DNA from: Spirochaetaceae bacterium
GTDB taxonomy: Bacteria > Spirochaetota > Spirochaetia > B11-G9
Direction: 5' to 3'
NCBI GenBank assembly: GCA_015493635.1
Contig: WGCU01000067.1
Location: 30,725 to 94,724, forward strand
DNA: 64,000 nt
In this document: positions 8,164-15,595 of the stretch, one piece after another
Position numbering within the stretch: the first letter of the stretch is position 1
Layout of the letters: the number at the start of each line of letters is the position of its first letter
The notes under the pieces: generated by a model
What the model was told of the DNA's origin: nothing
The model's input: only the letters and a program-made list of their open reading frames with translations
Databases searched by the model: none
Made by a program: the position numbers and the translations under genes

Positions 8164-8973
8164 CTAATATCCAGAAGTGATTTCCTCACCCTTAACAATC
8201 TTTACGCCGCCGCTTGTTCCAAGACGGGTAGCACCTGCTTCTATCATGGCAACAGCATCCGCAAAGGTCCGGACACCGCCGGCAGCTTTCACTCCCATTT
8301 TCGGACCAACCGTCCGGCGCATAAGCATTACATCTTTAACGGTTGCTCCCCCTGTTGAAAACCCGGTTGAGGTCTTTACGTAATCGGCACCCGCTTTTTT
8401 GACAATTTCACAGGCGAGCACCTTTTCCTCATCCGTCAGCAGTGCCGTTTCTATAATAACCTTCAAAAGAGCCCGCTGTCCGCATGCCCGTACAACCCAC
8501 TTTATATCCTCTTCAACCGTTTTCAAGTCACGTTCTTTCAGGGCGCCGATATTCATGACCATATCTACTTCATCTGCCCCCTCTTCTATCGCATGCCGGG
8601 CTTCAAACCCCTTGCTCCGGCCGCTCATGGCGCCTAAAGGGAATCCGACAACAACACATACCTTGACACCGCTTCCCCGCAGGTTTTTCGCGCACCGGGT
8701 TGTCCAGGTTGTATTAACACAAACTGAGTGAAACTGATACTCCCTCGCTTCGCTGCACAGCTTGTCGATTTGCGGACCCGTCGCATCCGCCTTCAGCAGC
8801 GTATGATCAATGTACTTTGCCACATCTGCCGGCACAAGAACCTTGTTATTATTTTCTGAAGAAGCAGTCTCTAAAAAAGCAGGTTGAGGAGTTTCAACAG
8901 TACCTTCCGCTGAATCTTTCAACTGCGCCATTACTTCACGGGTTATTTTTTCTATTAATGCTTTATCATCCAT
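8164..8973 (-). CDS. deoC: Deoxyribose-phosphate aldolase with BMC encapsulation peptide
   Basis: The class I aldolase domain (about residue 46 on, [19 protein letters not shown]) cleaves 2-deoxyribose-5-phosphate to acetaldehyde and glyceraldehyde-3-phosphate. Conserved lysine elements are present ([38 protein letters not shown]). Residues 1-19 ([19 protein letters not shown]) form an amphipathic helix joined by a low-complexity linker of about 25 residues, which is the form of BMC encapsulation peptides. This puts the aldehyde-generating step inside the shell. It lies 9 bases from deoB and 1 base from the RpiB-like gene. Confidence 0.95.
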   Translation of the reverse strand: MDDKALIEKITREVMAQLKDSAEGTVETPQPAFLETASSENNNKVLVPADVAKYIDHTLLKADATGPQIDKLCSEAREYQFHSVCVNTTWTTRCAKNLRGSGVKVCVVVGFPLGAMSGRSKGFEARHAIEEGADEVDMVMNIGALKERDLKTVEEDIKWVVRACGQRALLKVIIETALLTDEEKVLACEIVKKAGADYVKTSTGFSTGGATVKDVMLMRRTVGPKMGVKAAGGVRTFADAVAMIEAGATRLGTSGGVKIVKGEEITSGY

Positions 8974-8974
8974 T

Positions 8975-9472
8975 TTATATCCTGTTTCCTCTCTCTACTG
9001 CCATCATTTTATTTATACGTGCCCAGTGTCTGCCGCCTTCAAACCGTGTTTCGAGCCATACTTTTACCATGCTGCATAATGCTTCAGGCTCATGGAGGGG
9101 GCCGCCGAGGGTCAGAACGTTGGCATTATTATGCTTTCTGCTGTTTTCAATCGTACGCATATCGTAGCAAAGCGCAGCACGGATACCCCGTACCTTGTTG
9201 CATACCATGGAGGATCCGATTCCGGCACCGTCTATCATGATACCTCTGTCAGCTTCTCCCCGGGCTACATACCGTGCCACCTTCTCAGCATAATTGGGAT
9301 AGTCGACACTTTCTTTTGAGAAGGTTCCGATATCCGTCACCGTGTAGCCCAGAACTTCCAGATACTTCCTCAGGATCTCTTTTGCCACAAAACCGCCATG
9401 ATCTGAACCGATAACAACCTTTGAAACCGTATCTTTCTCATTATGGACAGAGAAATCATCCTCTTTTATCAT
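8975..9472 (-). CDS. rpiB: RpiB/LacAB-family sugar-phosphate isomerase, BMC-associated, altered active site
   Basis: About 165 residues with the RpiB fold: [33 protein letters not shown] and FEGGRH are all present. In E. coli-type RpiB the catalytic segment reads ICGTG; here it reads IDGAG, so the catalytic cysteine is aspartate 81 and the threonine is alanine 83. ATG 9472 is chosen because AAGGAG lies 7 bases before it; the ATG two codons earlier is only 1 base away. The start overlaps the preceding BMC-P gene. Ribose-5-phosphate/ribulose-5-phosphate isomerisation is the family role; the true substrate here is uncertain. Confidence 0.85.
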   Translation of the reverse strand: MIKEDDFSVHNEKDTVSKVVIGSDHGGFVAKEILRKYLEVLGYTVTDIGTFSKESVDYPNYAEKVARYVARGEADRGIMIDGAGIGSSMVCNKVRGIRAALCYDMRTIENSRKHNNANVLTLGGPLHEPEALCSMVKVWLETRFEGGRHWARINKMMAVERGNRI

Positions 9473-9749
9473 TATCATTCTCCTTGTTTTCTATACTGTC
9501 CACTATCCCGGTAATAACAGTCCGGACCGGCTGTCCGGTTAGCCCGAGTATGATACCCGCGGAACCGCCTTCATCAAGGACAAGAACAGTATCACCTTTA
9601 CCGGCCTGCACCGTATCGACAGCGACAACTGGTTTCGCTGTAAAGCTTCCATCCGGTCGTACCGGTCTGACGAGCAGGAGTTTATGCCCCTCAAGGGACC
9701 TTATTTTTACCGTTGAAACAACCGGACCAAGCACCCGCGCAAGAATCAT
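9456..9749 (-). CDS. BMC-P shell vertex protein (EutN/CcmL family)
   Basis: A 97-residue single-domain protein starting MILARVLGPVVSTVKIRSLE, with the family core AVDTVQAGKGDTVLVLDEGG and the ending VITGIVDSIE. Five copies form the pentamer that caps a vertex of the microcompartment shell. Its first codon overlaps the stop of the next BMC-P gene (ATGA-type), and its 3' end overlaps rpiB, so translation is coupled. It is one of four BMC-P paralogues in the operon. Confidence 0.95.
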   Translation of the reverse strand: MILARVLGPVVSTVKIRSLEGHKLLLVRPVRPDGSFTAKPVVAVDTVQAGKGDTVLVLDEGGSAGIILGLTGQPVRTVITGIVDSIENKENDNDKRG

Positions 9750-10012
9750 AAGCCTTCCGCCTTGTCTATGATACCGACAATCGTTGCGTCCGAGGGATTA
9801 AACCAGTTTTCCAGTGCAAGTGCGGCTTCCCTGCCCCCTTCATAGAGAACCATATCTCCCGTACCGGCCTGAACAGTATCACAGGCAACAAGCGGTATGC
9901 CGGTTTCCTGGTACGCTTCATCCAGAGGCTGAAGTAATAAAAGCGGTACCCCGTACAGCGCGTCAGCTTTATTACTGCATACTACCGAACCAATAATCTG
10001 CCCAATTCTCAT
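9746..10012 (-). CDS. BMC-P shell vertex protein (EutN/CcmL family)
   Basis: An 88-residue protein beginning MRIGQIIGSVVCSNKADALY and carrying the family core ACDTVQAGTGDMVLYEGGREA and ending ATIVGIIDKAEGL. It is the most divergent of the four BMC-P copies and lacks the GSSAR loop seen in two of them (the copies at 11987 and 12271). It lies between the aldehyde dehydrogenase gene and another BMC-P gene and overlaps the latter by 4 bases. It should form vertex pentamers. Confidence 0.93.
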   Translation of the reverse strand: MRIGQIIGSVVCSNKADALYGVPLLLLQPLDEAYQETGIPLVACDTVQAGTGDMVLYEGGREAALALENWFNPSDATIVGIIDKAEGL

Positions 10013-10024
10013 TTCATCCTCTTT

Positions 10025-11443
10025 CTACACAATTCTAAAATAATCAATTAAGGCACAGCGCCGTTCACGGGTAAATGTCCGGGCACGGGTAAATCCTTCG
10101 CCCGTTGGACTTGCAATGGTAAAAGAAGTAAACCCCGCTCCGCCGAATCCCATTCCGTTAAAATTTGATCCGTTCTTTACAAAAAGAGAACAATTTACAA
10201 GCTTTGCCATCTTCGAAAGTTTCGCAATATTAAGGGAATGCATGGAAGCCGAGTGTCTGAAACCATGTTCCAGATCAAGCGCCAGATCAATGGCATCATC
10301 CACCGTATCAACCCTGACCAGAGGAATAACAGGCATAAGCTGCTCGGTCCAGAGCAGAGGATGAGAAGCATCAACCTCCAGAAGAAGAATTTTGGTTTCT
10401 TCGGGAATTTTCAGTCCTATCTCAGCAGCAATATAGTCAGCACTTTTACCCACATACGTCTTGTTCGGAGCGCCTTCATATCCCTTTCTGCCGGGATCCG
10501 CTATAACAAGATCGGTCACCTTCTTTATCTGGTCTCCTGTCAGTTCAAAAGCGCCTGCTTTTACCATTTCACTCTTCAACCGGTCGGCAACAGACCGTAC
10601 AACAACAATTTCTTTCTCGCATATACATACAATATTGTTATCAAAGCCGGCTCCGTTAACCAGATCACGGGCAGCTTTTTCAATATCAGCCGTTTCATCA
10701 ACAACCGACGGAGGATTTCCGGGACCCGCGGCAATAACCTTCTTTGATGTTTTCATTGCCTGCCCGACAACCCCCGGGCCTCCGGTTACCGTAAGAAGAT
10801 TTATGAGAGGATGCTGCATCATTTCCTTTCCCGTTTCAATAGTCGGACTTTTAACGGTCGTAATGCAGTTTGCCGGTCCTCCAGCTTTTTGTATTGCTTC
10901 ATTCAGCAGACCGACCGTGTAAACGGAAACATCTTTGGCAGCAGGATGCGCGTTAAAAACAACAACGTTCCCCGAGGAAATCATACTGATGGAATTGTTG
11001 ATAATGGTTTCTGTAGGATTGGTACTGGGAGCGATAGCTCCAATTACTCCGTAGGGTGCACGCTCTGTGAGGGTTAAACCGTGATCATCGGAGAACACGG
11101 AAGGCTGCACATCTTCAACCCCCGGAGTCATATGCGCCGCAAGAAGATTCTTCTTGATTTTATCACCTGCTTTGCCCATGCCTGTTTCTTTAACCGCTCG
11201 TTCTGCCAGTTGATTGACATTTCCCTCCACCGTCCGGCGCATCCCTGCAATCATTGCTCTCCTGATCTCAAGTGATACTTCAGAAAATACTTTAAAAGCC
11301 TTCGATGCTTCATAAACAGCTTTGTCCATGGTATCAAACACTCCCGGTATAGTAAAACTACCGGAAGATGAGTCAGTAGAAACTGAATATTCTTCTACAA
11401 CCTTCTCGACAATACCTTTTATTATCTTTTCATCAATTTCCAT
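10025..11443 (-). CDS. CoA-acylating aldehyde dehydrogenase with BMC encapsulation peptide (PduP/EutE type)
   Basis: A 472-residue aldehyde dehydrogenase that converts acetaldehyde, NAD+ and CoA to acetyl-CoA. The catalytic cysteine is C273 in GFDNNIVCICEKEIVVV, which aligns with the cysteine of PduP. The cofactor region includes YGVIGAIAPSTNPTET and VTGGPGVV. Residues 1-20 (MEIDEKIIKGIVEKVVEEYS) form an amphipathic helix followed by a Ser/Gly-rich linker, an N-terminal encapsulation signal as in PduP. It is the core enzyme of the metabolosome, using the aldehyde released by DeoC. Its start overlaps the BMC-T gene by 11 bases. Confidence 0.95.
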   Translation of the reverse strand: MEIDEKIIKGIVEKVVEEYSVSTDSSSGSFTIPGVFDTMDKAVYEASKAFKVFSEVSLEIRRAMIAGMRRTVEGNVNQLAERAVKETGMGKAGDKIKKNLLAAHMTPGVEDVQPSVFSDDHGLTLTERAPYGVIGAIAPSTNPTETIINNSISMISSGNVVVFNAHPAAKDVSVYTVGLLNEAIQKAGGPANCITTVKSPTIETGKEMMQHPLINLLTVTGGPGVVGQAMKTSKKVIAAGPGNPPSVVDETADIEKAARDLVNGAGFDNNIVCICEKEIVVVRSVADRLKSEMVKAGAFELTGDQIKKVTDLVIADPGRKGYEGAPNKTYVGKSADYIAAEIGLKIPEETKILLLEVDASHPLLWTEQLMPVIPLVRVDTVDDAIDLALDLEHGFRHSASMHSLNIAKLSKMAKLVNCSLFVKNGSNFNGMGFGGAGFTSFTIASPTGEGFTRARTFTRERRCALIDYFRIV

Positions 11444-11990
11444 ATATAAATCCTCTCATATCAGCATGAGGTCCGGGAATAACAACTTTCCGGTACAACT
11501 GCCCTTTATCCTCCGCAAAGGGAGCGGCAAGGTTCATTGCGTCTTCAATATCTCCCAGATCGCCTGAAAAGGTAACAACAGCTTTACCGCCGTATTCATT
11601 TCCTGACAGAATGCCGAGGACTGTGATCCCTGTTGCCTTAACAGCCATATCCGCGGCCTCAATACCGGTGGTAATGGAAAGCGTTTCAAGGATTCCGAGG
11701 GATTCAGGTGACGCAGTAACTTCCCTCATCAGGAGAGCATTGACGATCTGTTCATCGATATTTTTCAGAAAAAGCTGATCAATCAACGAACGCTGACCTA
11801 TATCAATCCCCCGTTCCATTGCGTATTCTACGGAAGCAACATCCCCTTCAATAATAATGAGGTACTTTCCGGGATTAACCGGTTCTGCCCTTACTATTGA
11901 AACCGGCGCGGCTTTCACCATTCCATCAAGTGCCAGGAGACCATCGGCAATACTGCTAAGCTCTAGAATTCCCAATACGTGTATGTTCAT
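11433..11990 (-). CDS. BMC-T shell protein, PduT-like tandem domain
   Basis: The 185 residues hold two BMC domains (about 4-88 and 96-182), each starting with LGILE, so the protein forms a trimer that looks like a hexamer. The first-domain pore segment reads EPVNPGKYLIIIEGDV; in PduT the matching position is a cysteine (PCPGKY-like) that binds a 4Fe-4S cluster, but here it is asparagine 39. It is therefore probably PduT-like in fold but without that cluster. It overlaps its upstream neighbour, a BMC-P gene, by 4 bases. Confidence 0.93.
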   Translation of the reverse strand: MNIHVLGILELSSIADGLLALDGMVKAAPVSIVRAEPVNPGKYLIIIEGDVASVEYAMERGIDIGQRSLIDQLFLKNIDEQIVNALLMREVTASPESLGILETLSITTGIEAADMAVKATGITVLGILSGNEYGGKAVVTFSGDLGDIEDAMNLAAPFAEDKGQLYRKVVIPGPHADMRGFIYGN

Positions 11991-12274
11991 TTTTTAAAGA
12001 CTATCTTCCCTTTTTCCTCAATGAGATCAATAATACCGACAATAACCGCGTCTACCGGTTTCTCTTTTGTTTCCTGGGTCTGTCTCGCAGAGCTGCCCCG
12101 GGCAACCATTACCACCTCTCCTGCTCCTGCATTCACCGTATCGTAAGCAACAAACACAGATCCGGCAGGTTCTCCCCGCTGATTACAGGGTTCCACAAGC
12201 AGGTATCTTCCTTCAGGTACTGTATCAGCCTGAATTGAAGCAACGAGGGTTCCTTTAATGCGGGCAGTTATCAT
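11987..12274 (-). CDS. BMC-P shell vertex protein (EutN/CcmL family)
   Basis: A 95-residue EutN/CcmL protein: [20 protein letters not shown] at the start, [20 protein letters not shown] in the core, and [19 protein letters not shown] at the end. The GSSARQT loop is shared with the next BMC-P upstream (12271-12573), so these two are probably a recent duplicate pair. It overlaps both neighbours by 4 bases, which points to coupled translation. Confidence 0.95.
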   Translation of the reverse strand: MITARIKGTLVASIQADTVPEGRYLLVEPCNQRGEPAGSVFVAYDTVNAGAGEVVMVARGSSARQTQETKEKPVDAVIVGIIDLIEEKGKIVFKK

Positions 12275-12573
12275 GTACGGTCATCCTTCCGGTAGACAAT
12301 GCTGCCGTCCATTTCCAGATTATCAACAATACCGATCACCGCCGCATCACCGGGTTTACCGGTGGTAAGGCCGGTCTGCCGTGCGCTGCTTCCACTTACA
12401 TAGAAGACAACTTCTCCCTCTCCGGCACCTACGGTATCCAGGGCAACAACGTATTCCCCCGTTCCCTTCATATCCGCAGGATCTATTTTCTCCAAAAGAA
12501 GCAGTTTTAACCCTTCAAGTCTCGGTTCCTTTGCGCTGGAAACAACGTTTCCTGTTACACGTGCAAGTACCAT
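12271..12573 (-). CDS. BMC-P shell vertex protein (EutN/CcmL family)
   Basis: A 100-residue vertex protein beginning [20 protein letters not shown]. The family core is [20 protein letters not shown] and the end is [20 protein letters not shown]. It resembles the copy at 11987-12274 most closely, sharing GSSARQT. The gene lies 3 bases after the BMC-H gene and overlaps the next BMC-P by 4 bases. Confidence 0.95.
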   Translation of the reverse strand: MVLARVTGNVVSSAKEPRLEGLKLLLLEKIDPADMKGTGEYVVALDTVGAGEGEVVFYVSGSSARQTGLTTGKPGDAAVIGIVDNLEMDGSIVYRKDDRT

Positions 12574-12576
12574 CGG

Positions 12577-12876
12577 TTATTTTTTTACCTTGTTTTGTCC
12601 AAGGGGAAATACCGCATCAACACTTTCATGCGGCCGCGGAATAATATGAACAGATACTATTTCCCCGACTCGTTCAGCAGCACGGTTTCCTGCATCCAGT
12701 GCCGCTCTTACCGCGGCAACATCACCTCGGATAATTGCCGTCGTATATCCGCCGCCTATCTTTTTATAATTTACCAGCTCCACCGCGGCCGCTTTAACCA
12801 TCGCATCCGATGCTTCAACCATCGCAGCAAATCCTTTTGTCTCTATCATTCCCAGTGCATTTCCGGTTATATTCAT
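12577..12876 (-). CDS. BMC-H hexameric shell protein
   Basis: A 99-residue single BMC domain. The opening [20 protein letters not shown] and [14 protein letters not shown] are classic BMC-H, and the pore loop reads KIGGGYTT. It builds the facets of the shell as hexamers. It is about three-quarters identical by eye to the BMC-H at 13514-13801, so the two may form mixed layers or hexamers with different pores. Confidence 0.96.
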   Translation of the reverse strand: MNITGNALGMIETKGFAAMVEASDAMVKAAAVELVNYKKIGGGYTTAIIRGDVAAVRAALDAGNRAAERVGEIVSVHIIPRPHESVDAVFPLGQNKVKK

Positions 12877-12888
12877 CTGTTTCTCTCC

Positions 12889-13506
12889 CTATTTTCCTGT
12901 TATATCGGCAAGTCTGGCTTCTACAATCTCTTTACTGACAAGAACTTCCGATTCCTTACCAGCTATATATATCCGTCCGTATTTCCCGTATCCGGTAACA
13001 TTGATAATATTTATGTTTGAAGCCTTTTCCGCTTCGTTAGCAGCATAATATGCATACCCCGCAGGCTCAATTTCCAGAATAAAGAGGGTATCACCCCGCA
13101 GAACCATGTTTCCGTAACGTACTTTGTTTATCAGCTGGGCATGATGGTCACTTATATTTCTGATAAGCTGGCTTGTCAGAATTTTGGGCTTCAATCTGTC
13201 AGTTTCCTGCAGTCCCAGTTCATCCAGTACTGCCTGCCCTGCCTGCCGGGCGTCTCCCTGTCTGTCGGAATGGACTTCCAGCAGTCCGAAAGAACGTTCA
13301 ACAACCTGAATCCCCGGCTGTACCCCTGTAGCTTTAAGAGCAACATCAGTAAGTCTGTTTATCTCAATCCCCGGAGCTATTTCAATAATGGAACAAGCCT
13401 GTCCCGCTACGGGAAAGTATCCTTTTGAAATGGTACACATGTACGATGCCATCTGAAGCTGCAGAGCGTCTATAAAATTATATGTCCTCAGTTCTACATT
13501 ATCCAT
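12889..13506 (-). CDS. BMC-T shell protein, probable double-stacked gated type (BMC-Tdp)
   Basis: The 205 residues have two diverged BMC-like halves (about 1-100 and 101-205) starting RTYNFIDALQLQMASYMCTI. From memory the sequence is closest to the stacked trimers of CcmP and of Haliangium ochraceum BMC-T, with the elements ALKATGVQPGIQVVERSFG, DHHAQLINKVRYGNM and EIEPAGYAYYAANEAEKAS. Such trimers stack in pairs and have gated pores large enough for cofactors. It lies between the two BMC-H genes. The Tdp sub-type is inferred from recalled similarity. Confidence 0.88.
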   Translation of the reverse strand: MDNVELRTYNFIDALQLQMASYMCTISKGYFPVAGQACSIIEIAPGIEINRLTDVALKATGVQPGIQVVERSFGLLEVHSDRQGDARQAGQAVLDELGLQETDRLKPKILTSQLIRNISDHHAQLINKVRYGNMVLRGDTLFILEIEPAGYAYYAANEAEKASNINIINVTGYGKYGRIYIAGKESEVLVSKEIVEARLADITGK

Positions 13507-13513
13507 ACTGTTC

Positions 13514-13801
13514 CTACTTGTTAAGCGGTAAAACCGCGTCTACCGTACTGTCCGGCCGTGGAATCAAGTGAACCGAAATTACCTCTCCTACCCGTTCAGC
13601 AGCCTTGCTTCCGGCATCGAGTGCGGCACGGACAGCAGCAACATCGCCTCGTACAATAACGGTAATATAGCCTCCGCCTGTCTCCTCATAACGATTCAGT
13701 TCTACTTTTGCCGCTTTTACCATTGCGTCTGCCGCTTCAACAACAGCTGCAAAACCTCTTGTTTCGATCATACCGAGAGCGTTTCCCTGTTTTTCTTCCA
13801 T
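13514..13801 (-). CDS. BMC-H hexameric shell protein, first gene of the BMC operon
   Basis: A 95-residue BMC domain with [20 protein letters not shown], pore loop ETGGGYIT and [14 protein letters not shown]. It is the promoter-proximal gene, as is common for the main facet protein, which is needed in the largest amount. A GGAGG-type site precedes the ATG. The promoter and an inverted repeat lie 14-73 bases upstream. Confidence 0.96.
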   Translation of the reverse strand: MEEKQGNALGMIETRGFAAVVEAADAMVKAAKVELNRYEETGGGYITVIVRGDVAAVRAALDAGSKAAERVGEVISVHLIPRPDSTVDAVLPLNK

Positions 13802-13814
13802 AGATCCTCCATCT

Positions 13815-13840
13815 ATAAATGTTATTTTTTTAACATTTAT
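13815..13840. promoter_or_regulatory. Inverted-repeat operator in the BMC operon leader
   Basis: A perfect inverted repeat of 10 bases per arm (ATAAATGTTA and TAACATTTAT) with a T6 spacer lies just downstream of the BMC promoter -10. Its inner 16 bases, TGTTATTTTTTTAACA, differ at one position from the repeat in front of the divergent DeoR-family gene. Placed at about +1 to +25, it would block transcription when bound. Binding by the DeoR-family protein is inference. Confidence 0.7.
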
Positions 13841-13846
13841 TGTTTT

Positions 13847-13874
13847 AGTATACTACATAATTCTACAGTGTCAA
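13847..13874 (-). promoter_or_regulatory. Main promoter of the BMC operon
   Basis: On the minus strand -35 TTGACA (13869-13874) and -10 TATACT (13847-13852) are separated by 16 bases. Both hexamers match the housekeeping sigma consensus closely. Fourteen genes from 13801 down to 5328 follow with gaps of 12 bases or less or with overlaps, so this promoter probably drives the whole operon. Confidence 0.75.
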
Positions 13875-13954
13875 GAGTTGTGAAGTACCTTGTTCATTGA
13901 TTCACAATATTATCGATACAATGATAAAAATAACTTGTTCAAATTGTAGAAATG

Positions 13955-13970
13955 TGTTAATTTTTTAACA
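13955..13970. promoter_or_regulatory. Inverted-repeat operator before the DeoR-family gene
   Basis: The sequence TGTTAATTTTTTAACA is a palindromic site (arms TGTTAA/TTAACA, spacer TTTT) ending 3 bases before the ATG at 13974. It matches the BMC-leader repeat at 15 of 16 positions, which suggests one regulator controls both directions. A looser pair TTGTGAA/TTCACAA (13878-13884 and 13901-13907) lies between the two sites. Confidence 0.7.
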
Positions 13971-13973
13971 GTC

Positions 13974-14753
13974 ATGATACGAAAACAGGAAGAACGGCTT
14001 CAAACCATCCTCAATGTCCTCAAACTGACTAATCCGGCAACCATTAACAAACTGGCCCGGACGCTGGAGGTTTCCCACATGACGATACGGCGGGACATTG
14101 AAATACTTGAACGCGAGCAGAAGGTTGAAGTGTTCCATGGCGGTGTCATGCTTCTAAACTCCGGAGAACCTGAATATATGAGAGAGTATTCTCTCGCTGA
14201 CGCTACGTCGATTATGCGTGAAGAAAAAAAGAGGATTGGTTTAAAAGCGGCATCCCTCATTGAAAATGACAGTTCAATAATACTTGATACGGGCTCAACC
14301 ACGGAACTCATTGCCAGATCTCTTTCCACGGACCTTTCCATAACCATAATTTGTTATACGCTTAACGTTCTTATAAACGTGTCAAAACTAAAAGACGTGT
14401 ATATAATATTTCCCGGCGGACACTTTCATAAAAATACATTGATGTTTGAAAGTGCTGAAGGGCTTGAGCTTATCAGAAAAAACAGAGCCTCAGTCGCATT
14501 TGTTTCCGCCAGCGGGATAAGCCTTTCCATGGGAGTTACCTGTTCCAACAGTTATGAGCGGGAGGTAAAAAATTCAATTATGAAATCTTCTCTTAAAAAA
14601 ATACTTGTTGCGGATTCTTCCAAATTTGATGTTGTCCACAGCACCTACTTTGCGGATATCAATAATTTTAACGAGATTATCACTGATAAGGGAATCCCTG
14701 ACCAGTACAGGGAATACTGTTTAGAACACCATATAAAACTCTCACTTGTATAG
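13974..14753 (+). CDS. DeoR-family transcriptional regulator of the BMC operon
   Basis: A 259-residue DeoR/GlpR-type protein. The N-terminal winged helix-turn-helix covers about residues 5-57, with recognition helix HMTIRRDIEILE and the family FHGG. The C-terminal sensor domain carries LDTGSTTELIARSL and FVSASGISLSMGVT, the sugar-phosphate-binding core of the family. It is transcribed away from the BMC operon, and both promoters share the same palindrome, so it is most likely its repressor. A phosphorylated pentose or deoxypentose inducer is probable from the family and pathway. Confidence 0.9.
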   Translation: MIRKQEERLQTILNVLKLTNPATINKLARTLEVSHMTIRRDIEILEREQKVEVFHGGVMLLNSGEPEYMREYSLADATSIMREEKKRIGLKAASLIENDSSIILDTGSTTELIARSLSTDLSITIICYTLNVLINVSKLKDVYIIFPGGHFHKNTLMFESAEGLELIRKNRASVAFVSASGISLSMGVTCSNSYEREVKNSIMKSSLKKILVADSSKFDVVHSTYFADINNFNEIITDKGIPDQYREYCLEHHIKLSLV

Positions 14754-14766
14754 AAACCTGTATATT

Positions 14767-14798
14767 AAAAAAAGGCCGCTTCCTTATAAGAAGCAGCC
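14767..14798 (-). terminator. Rho-independent terminator of the hppA operon
   Basis: Read on the minus strand, a hairpin with arms GGCTGCTTC and GAAGCGGCC (one mismatch) is followed by T7. It lies after the gene at 14811-15593. The convergent DeoR-family gene ends 13 bases away and may use the same stem. Confidence 0.75.
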
Positions 14799-14810
14799 CT
14801 CTTCGTTTAC

Positions 14811-15593
14811 CTACATGGTCCGCCAGAATTTAAAATGCTCTTTTTCAATGGTTTTATAATCCGGAATCTGATAGTACAGGCATTCCCCGCCGCCGGAAAA
14901 AGAAAAACCGTTTTTGATTAGTTTATAGGAGAAATTGTCAAGATTACTTGAAAGAGAAAGCCCCTTGTTATGTTTGGACGGGTATTTTTTCAATTCATAG
15001 AACCCGTCCCGTATGGTAGACGGGTGAAGGGTGGGAATGGGAGAAGGCTCAAAGGGGTTCTGTTCAAATCTATTGACAAAATCAACAATATTAATATCAA
15101 ACTGCGTATAAAACTGTTTCGGCGCACTCTTGGGATTATCAGGATTGGTAATATAATCTCCAAAATCCTTCTTGTGCATCTCCGAAAGGACAAGCATACG
15201 CATGGGAGCAATTTCCGCGTACAGTACAACATCTTGATCCATTGACTCATCACATGCACCTGGATTCAGGCCGAGACAGTATCCTTCCTGAGTTGTGACA
15301 TACAGAGTGCCGATAGCAGAAAAATCAACATGTTCAAGGACCCGGTAGGAAGAGATAAACTTCGTTGCTTTCGGTGTTCCATCCTCATGGGGAACAGTCT
15401 TCTCCAGGACTTCATCAATCCGGAAATAATCGTTCCGGTAATTCTTGTCTATTTCCGCAAAAATAACTTTCCCTGAATAATGCCTGCTTGAACCTGATGT
15501 ATAGTGTTTTGCGAACATCTCCGGATCTAGCTGCGACGCGACAAGCGCCTGATTAGGATACAGTATCATGTACAATCGTTTTTCATAATCCAT
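14811..15593 (-). CDS. Conserved-looking hypothetical protein downstream of the pyrophosphatase
   Basis: A 260-residue soluble protein with no signal peptide or membrane segment and no domain I recognise. It is rich in aromatic residues and has ordinary composition. Visible elements include GYCLGLNPGACDESMDQDVV and FSYKLIKNGFSFSGGGECLY. It is separated from hppA by only 2 bases and is followed by a terminator, so it forms a two-gene operon with the pyrophosphatase. The context gives no firm clue to function. Confidence 0.7.
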   Translation of the reverse strand: MDYEKRLYMILYPNQALVASQLDPEMFAKHYTSGSSRHYSGKVIFAEIDKNYRNDYFRIDEVLEKTVPHEDGTPKATKFISSYRVLEHVDFSAIGTLYVTTQEGYCLGLNPGACDESMDQDVVLYAEIAPMRMLVLSEMHKKDFGDYITNPDNPKSAPKQFYTQFDINIVDFVNRFEQNPFEPSPIPTLHPSTIRDGFYELKKYPSKHNKGLSLSSNLDNFSYKLIKNGFSFSGGGECLYYQIPDYKTIEKEHFKFWRTM

Positions 15594-15595
15594 TT

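Noticed and set aside
7714..8358. A 214-codon plus-strand open frame opposite deoB and deoC
   Set aside because: Both opposite genes are certain by motif. The frame is a by-product of their codon use, has no ribosome site and no recognisable domain.
10238..10922. Overlapping plus-strand frames opposite the aldehyde dehydrogenase gene
   Set aside because: They fall entirely inside a well-supported enzyme gene and have no start signals.
13878..13907. CRP-like site TTGTGAA...TTCACAA between the BMC and deoR promoters
   Set aside because: The arms are 16 bases apart rather than the spacing of a CRP box, so it is noted only as a loose inverted repeat.
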